From Variovorax sp. WDL1 (GTDB taxonomy: Bacteria > Pseudomonadota > Gammaproteobacteria > Burkholderiales > Burkholderiaceae_C): a DNA stretch of 62,693 bases. Position 1 is the first letter of the stretch. Each line of letters opens with the position of its first letter. The stretch lies in contig NZ_LMTS01000233.1 of NCBI RefSeq assembly GCF_001541225.1, positions 12,194-74,886 of the forward strand, written 5' to 3'. The notes beneath the pieces were generated by a model. It was given only the letters and a program-made list of their open reading frames with translations, was not told the origin of the DNA and searched no databases. Below are positions 62,021 to 62,693 of this stretch, in pieces. The position numbers and the translations under genes are program-made.

Positions 62021-62693
62021 TTACAGACGCGCCGCGTTGCCAGCGGCGACCCCGGCCGATGCCGGTGCGGGCCGAGTGTACCGGGGCGCGCCGGCACGCA
62101 CGCGGCGCGTCGCCCGTGGAAGGCTCTGCTCCAGCCGGCGAACGGCAGTGGCCTGCGTTGCAGGCTGGTAGTCGTGAGGCACCACGAGCACGTCGATGGC
62201 GGCATGGCGCAACACGCGCTGCGCCACGCTTCCGAACACGAAATCCGACAGCGCGGAGGCCGGATGCCTGCCCACCACGATGAGCTCGGCGCCACTGTGC
62301 TGCTGCTGCACGATGGCCTGGCGCGCGGGGTCGCCATGCCCGATGGCCGAATAGACGCGGTTGCGGCGCGCGTCGGTCGAATCCGTCAGCCGGAACATCC
62401 TGTCCTGGGCGTAGCGTCGGCATTCCTGCCGGTATGCCTTGATGGCCTGGTCCGAAACCTCTGCATAACGGAGCTTGCCCTCATTGGCGGTGCTGATGGC
62501 GTGGAACAGCTCGACCTGCGCAGACTTGCCGAGCGCGAAGGCCGCCGCGATCAAGCGGCGCGACGCCTCGGAGAAGTCCACCGCGACGAGCAAGCGTCCA
62601 TAGGCAGCCGATGCTGGTCCGGTTGCCTGGCTCACCACCAGCACGGGCCGGCGCGCCGCCCGCAGGAGCCGCTCCACCGGCTGGCCGCGCAGG
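62021..62693 (-). CDS. Tandem universal stress protein, 5' end missing
   Basis: The frame stays open to the right edge, so the start is outside the window; a GTG at 62677 is not the true start. The first visible residues (VERLLRAARRPVLVVSQ) look like the end of one Usp domain; a complete second Usp domain follows, from YGRLLVAVDFSEASRRL to FGSVAQRVLRHAAIDVLVV. The usual ATP motif GxxG is altered (GRHPASALSDFVFGS). A 50-residue basic tail follows. The role is probably stress survival. hup lies 15 bp downstream. Confidence 0.85.
   Translation of the reverse strand, partial: LRGQPVERLLRAARRPVLVVSQATGPASAAYGRLLVAVDFSEASRRLIAAAFALGKSAQVELFHAISTANEGKLRYAEVSDQAIKAYRQECRRYAQDRMFRLTDSTDARRNRVYSAIGHGDPARQAIVQQQHSGAELIVVGRHPASALSDFVFGSVAQRVLRHAAIDVLVVPHDYQPATQATAVRRLEQSLPRATRRVRAGAPRYTRPAPASAGVAAGNAARL

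Overview
The window is GC-rich chromosomal DNA of a betaproteobacterium in Burkholderiales, most likely family Comamonadaceae and plausibly Variovorax or a close relative. The grounds are the protein sequences themselves, the rsmD-coaD and M16-M16/ftsY gene orders, an aa3-type cytochrome oxidase cluster whose subunit II carries a cytochrome c domain, an HU protein with a lysine/alanine tail, and many Bug/Liv-type uptake proteins. The genus was not tested by a search. No transposase, integrase, phage gene, CRISPR array, tRNA or rRNA was seen. Genes are tightly packed, with many ATGA, GTGA or TGATG overlaps.

Layout. 1-8.9 kb: end of an amidase gene, a LysR regulator, a tautomerase, a TPR protein, an SPW membrane protein, a large divergent bifunctional penicillin-binding protein, a histidine phosphatase and an alpha/beta hydrolase. 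8.9-13.2 kb (minus strand): rsmD, then coaD-pxpB-pxpC-pxpA-pcp, a chain that joins CoA synthesis to release and hydrolysis of pyroglutamate. 13.3-19.1 kb: an M16 peptidase pair, ftsY, a Mpo1-like protein and rpoH with a perfect CIRCE operator. 19.1-30 kb (minus strand): cytochrome c oxidase structural and assembly genes (coxB, coxA, a 36-residue assembly protein, ctaG, DUF2970, coxC; SURF1, an SCO-like protein, ctaA, ctaB, SCO). 30-35 kb: a ComF-like protein, trmL, a MaoC dehydratase, an orphan ParA and a KefF/KefC potassium-efflux pair.

35.1-44.5 kb is a hydroxycinnamate catabolic locus. It has an amidohydrolase divergent from crotonase, feruloyl-CoA synthase, SDR dehydrogenase, Bug binding protein, feruloyl-esterase-like lipoprotein and acyl-CoA dehydrogenase genes, followed by a MarR regulator. 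The enzyme set matches the CoA-dependent hydrolytic (Cou-type) side-chain route better than the Fcs/Ech/Vdh route. 46.5-50 kb holds pcaF, pcaJ and pcaI, divergent from an IclR (PcaR-like) regulator, which would finish the breakdown of the aromatic ring products.

50-57.2 kb is a six-gene operon in which a complete Liv-type ABC importer, with its two permeases fused, is flanked by two isonitrile-hydratase-like DJ-1/PfpI proteins; a GlxA-type regulator is divergent. 57.3-61.4 kb is a probable D-amino-acid locus: N-acyl-D-amino-acid deacylase plus an NTF2-like protein, an XRE-cupin regulator and a DadA-like dehydrogenase. The two enzyme promoters share a near-identical palindrome and identical -35/-10 hexamers at identical spacing. 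I consider this small regulon the most distinctive new signal in the window. The right end holds hup and a tandem-Usp gene that runs off the edge.
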